A stretch of 5,359 bases of DNA from an uncultured Clostridia bacterium. Lineage in GTDB: Bacteria > Bacillota > Clostridia > Oscillospirales > Ruminococcaceae. The position numbers and the translations under genes were made by a program. The notes beneath the pieces were generated by a model. That model saw nothing but the letters and a program-made list of their open reading frames with translations. It had not been told where the DNA came from and did not search any database. The DNA is taken from assembly GCA_947628385.1 (NCBI GenBank), contig CANQZS010000129.1, positions 1 to 5,359 of the forward strand, in the 5' to 3' direction. Below are positions 4,091 to 5,359 of this stretch, one piece after another; position 1 is the first letter of the stretch; each line of letters starts with the position of its first letter.

Positions 4091-5359
4091 GACGGTCATT
4101 ACTTTGATCCGGTCAATGTTCATATCCTCGGTTCCGGTCATCATGCAGCCGCGTTCCTTGGAATATTTTATGTGTTCGAGAATTTCCGGCGTTATTTTCT
4201 CACCCGGGGCAAGTATGGGTATTCCCGGAGGATAGCACATTACAAATTCACAGCTTACCATTCCCGCGCTTTCGGAGATCGGTACCGACCTTTGCTCTCC
4301 GTAGAACGCTTCTCTCGGAGACATTTCCACACGCGGCGCTATATATTCGTTTTCGAGCATTCCGGTCTTGTCGCTTGAAAATCTTCTCTTTATCTCGGCA
4401 AGAGCGGAAACAAGGCGTTCAATGTCTTTCCACCTGTCTCCTGCGGAAATATACGCAAGGATATTTCCTATATCGCCGAATTCTATCTGAATATCATAAT
4501 GGTCTCTTAGCAGGTCGTAGACCTCTATCCCCGCCAAGCCGATCTCGCGGGTGTGAACGGAAAGCTTTGTGCGGTCAAAATCGTAAATATCTCCGCCGTT
4601 TATAAGCTCCTCGGCGAAAGCGTAATATCCGCCGATGTTTTCTATTTCCTTTCTGGCGTAAACTGCGGTCTCAAGAGCCTTTCCGATTATCTCTTTTCCG
4701 TGTACCGCAAGACTTCTTCTGGAAATATCAAGAGACGTTATCAGCAGATATGACCCGCTTGTGGTCTGTGTGAGATTTATCACCGCTCGTACGCGTCCCT
4801 CCGTGACTCCGAAGCGCTCCGCGCCCTTTCCCAGAAGCAGGAAGCTGCTCTGAGTCAGCGAGCCGCCGGATTTATGCATTGATACTGCCGACATATCCGC
4901 GCCCGCAGCCATTGCGGAAACGGGAAGTCCCTCGCCGAAATAAAAATGCGTTCCGTGGGCTTCGTCCACAAGCACAGCCATTCCATGGGAATGGGCAATT
5001 TCCACTATCCTTTTCAGATCGGAGCAGATCCCGTAATAGGTGGGATTGTTCACAAAAACAGCCTTTGCATCGGGATTTTCAAACACTGCCTTTTCCACGT
5101 CCGCAGCGCTCATTCCCAGCGGGATACCGAGCTCTGCGTTTACGCCCGGATTAACATAAACTGGGATCGCACCGCTCAATATCAGGGAATTTATCGCGCT
5201 TCTGTGGACGTTTCTGGGCATGATGATCTTATCTCCCGCTGTGCAGACGGAAAGTATCATTGACTGCACTGCGGAGGTAGTTCCGCCCACCATAAAAAAG
5301 CAGTAAGCCGCTCCGAACGCGTCCGCATCCAGCTCCTCAGATTCCTTGATAACGGAGGT
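4088..5359 (-). CDS. speA: Orn/Lys/Arg decarboxylase, most likely arginine decarboxylase (5' end outside window)
   Basis: SpeA decarboxylates arginine to agmatine with pyridoxal phosphate (PLP). The frame is open to the window edge, where the visible part begins TSVIKESEELDADAFGAAYC; the Met encoded at 5293 is internal, because the homologous family sequence continues upstream of it. About 423 residues are visible, so roughly 60-70 N-terminal residues are probably missing. In fragment numbering: MVGGTTSAVQ (23-32) of the PLP phosphate-binding region, FVNNPTYYG (102-110), VDEAHGTHF (131-139) with the PLP-ring Asp132 and His135, and SMHKSGGS (160-167) with the Schiff-base Lys163. The C-terminal domain has MSPREAFYGE (346-355) and the family hallmark YPPGIPILAPGE (376-387). 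The length fits the short B. subtilis SpeA type rather than the longer wing-domain E. coli enzymes. Arginine is inferred from the speB neighbour; lysine decarboxylase is the main alternative. It ends in TGA. Confidence 0.9.
   Translation of the reverse strand, partial: TSVIKESEELDADAFGAAYCFFMVGGTTSAVQSMILSVCTAGDKIIMPRNVHRSAINSLILSGAIPVYVNPGVNAELGIPLGMSAADVEKAVFENPDAKAVFVNNPTYYGICSDLKRIVEIAHSHGMAVLVDEAHGTHFYFGEGLPVSAMAAGADMSAVSMHKSGGSLTQSSFLLLGKGAERFGVTEGRVRAVINLTQTTSGSYLLITSLDISRRSLAVHGKEIIGKALETAVYARKEIENIGGYYAFAEELINGGDIYDFDRTKLSVHTREIGLAGIEVYDLLRDHYDIQIEFGDIGNILAYISAGDRWKDIERLVSALAEIKRRFSSDKTGMLENEYIAPRVEMSPREAFYGEQRSVPISESAGMVSCEFVMCYPPGIPILAPGEKITPEILEHIKYSKERGCMMTGTEDMNIDRIKVMTV

Noticed and set aside
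4172..5263. Several plus-strand open frames of 66-105 codons opposite speA
   Set aside because: All are shadows of the arginine decarboxylase frame. Their products are of odd composition, rich in Arg, Ser and aromatic residues, with no domain likeness.
5291..5293. ATG at 5293 as the speA start
   Set aside because: The frame continues upstream to the window edge with residues typical of the family (ESEELDADAFGAAYCFF), and no ribosome binding site precedes this ATG.

Overview
The window looks like chromosomal DNA from a Gram-positive, low-to-moderate GC anaerobe of the Clostridia, probably a Ruminococcus/Oscillospiraceae-like gut bacterium. This is inferred from strong AAAGGAG/AAAGGAT ribosome binding sites before almost every gene, AT-rich promoter DNA between moderately GC-rich genes, the B. 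subtilis-like arginine decarboxylase, and the style of the release factor. No species-level assignment is possible from sequence reading alone. Every supported gene is on the minus strand, so transcription runs from base 5359 towards base 1.

In transcription order: (1) 5359-4088, the C-terminal ~423 residues of an Orn/Lys/Arg decarboxylase, most likely arginine decarboxylase SpeA, with its start outside the window; (2) 4076-3819, an unrecognised 85-residue two-helix membrane protein whose ribosome binding site overlaps the speA stop; (3) a 126-base gap holding only a doubtful 53-codon basic ORF; (4) 3692-2847, spermidine synthase speE; (5) 2829-1984, agmatinase-family ureohydrolase speB, 17 bases after speE; (6) a short spacer made largely of five degenerate 7-base repeats; (7) 1896-1684, an unrecognised 70-residue two-helix membrane protein; (8) 1645-521, peptide chain release factor 2 (prfB) with no programmed frameshift; (9) a terminator-like hairpin at 482-507; (10) a strong promoter at 377-405 with a palindrome in its spacer; (11) 319-1, the N-terminal 106 residues of a sugar phosphate isomerase/epimerase-like TIM-barrel protein that runs off the window.

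Genes 1, 4 and 5 form a polyamine pathway: arginine to agmatine (SpeA), agmatine to putrescine plus urea (SpeB), and aminopropyl transfer to make spermidine (SpeE). The S-adenosylmethionine decarboxylase (SpeD) that supplies the aminopropyl donor is not in the window. The same three enzymes could also run the agmatine-first route (aminopropylagmatine, then ureohydrolase to spermidine); sequence alone does not decide. I see no convincing terminator between speA and prfB, so polyamine genes and RF2 may share a transcript, although a weak candidate promoter precedes the 70-residue gene. The epimerase-like gene has its own promoter and is a separate unit.

Most of the window is ordinary core metabolism. 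The points that repay a second look are the heptad repeat array, the palindrome between -35 and -10 of the epimerase promoter, the unidentified membrane protein inside the polyamine cluster, the frameshift-free prfB beside polyamine genes, and the small ORF ahead of speE.
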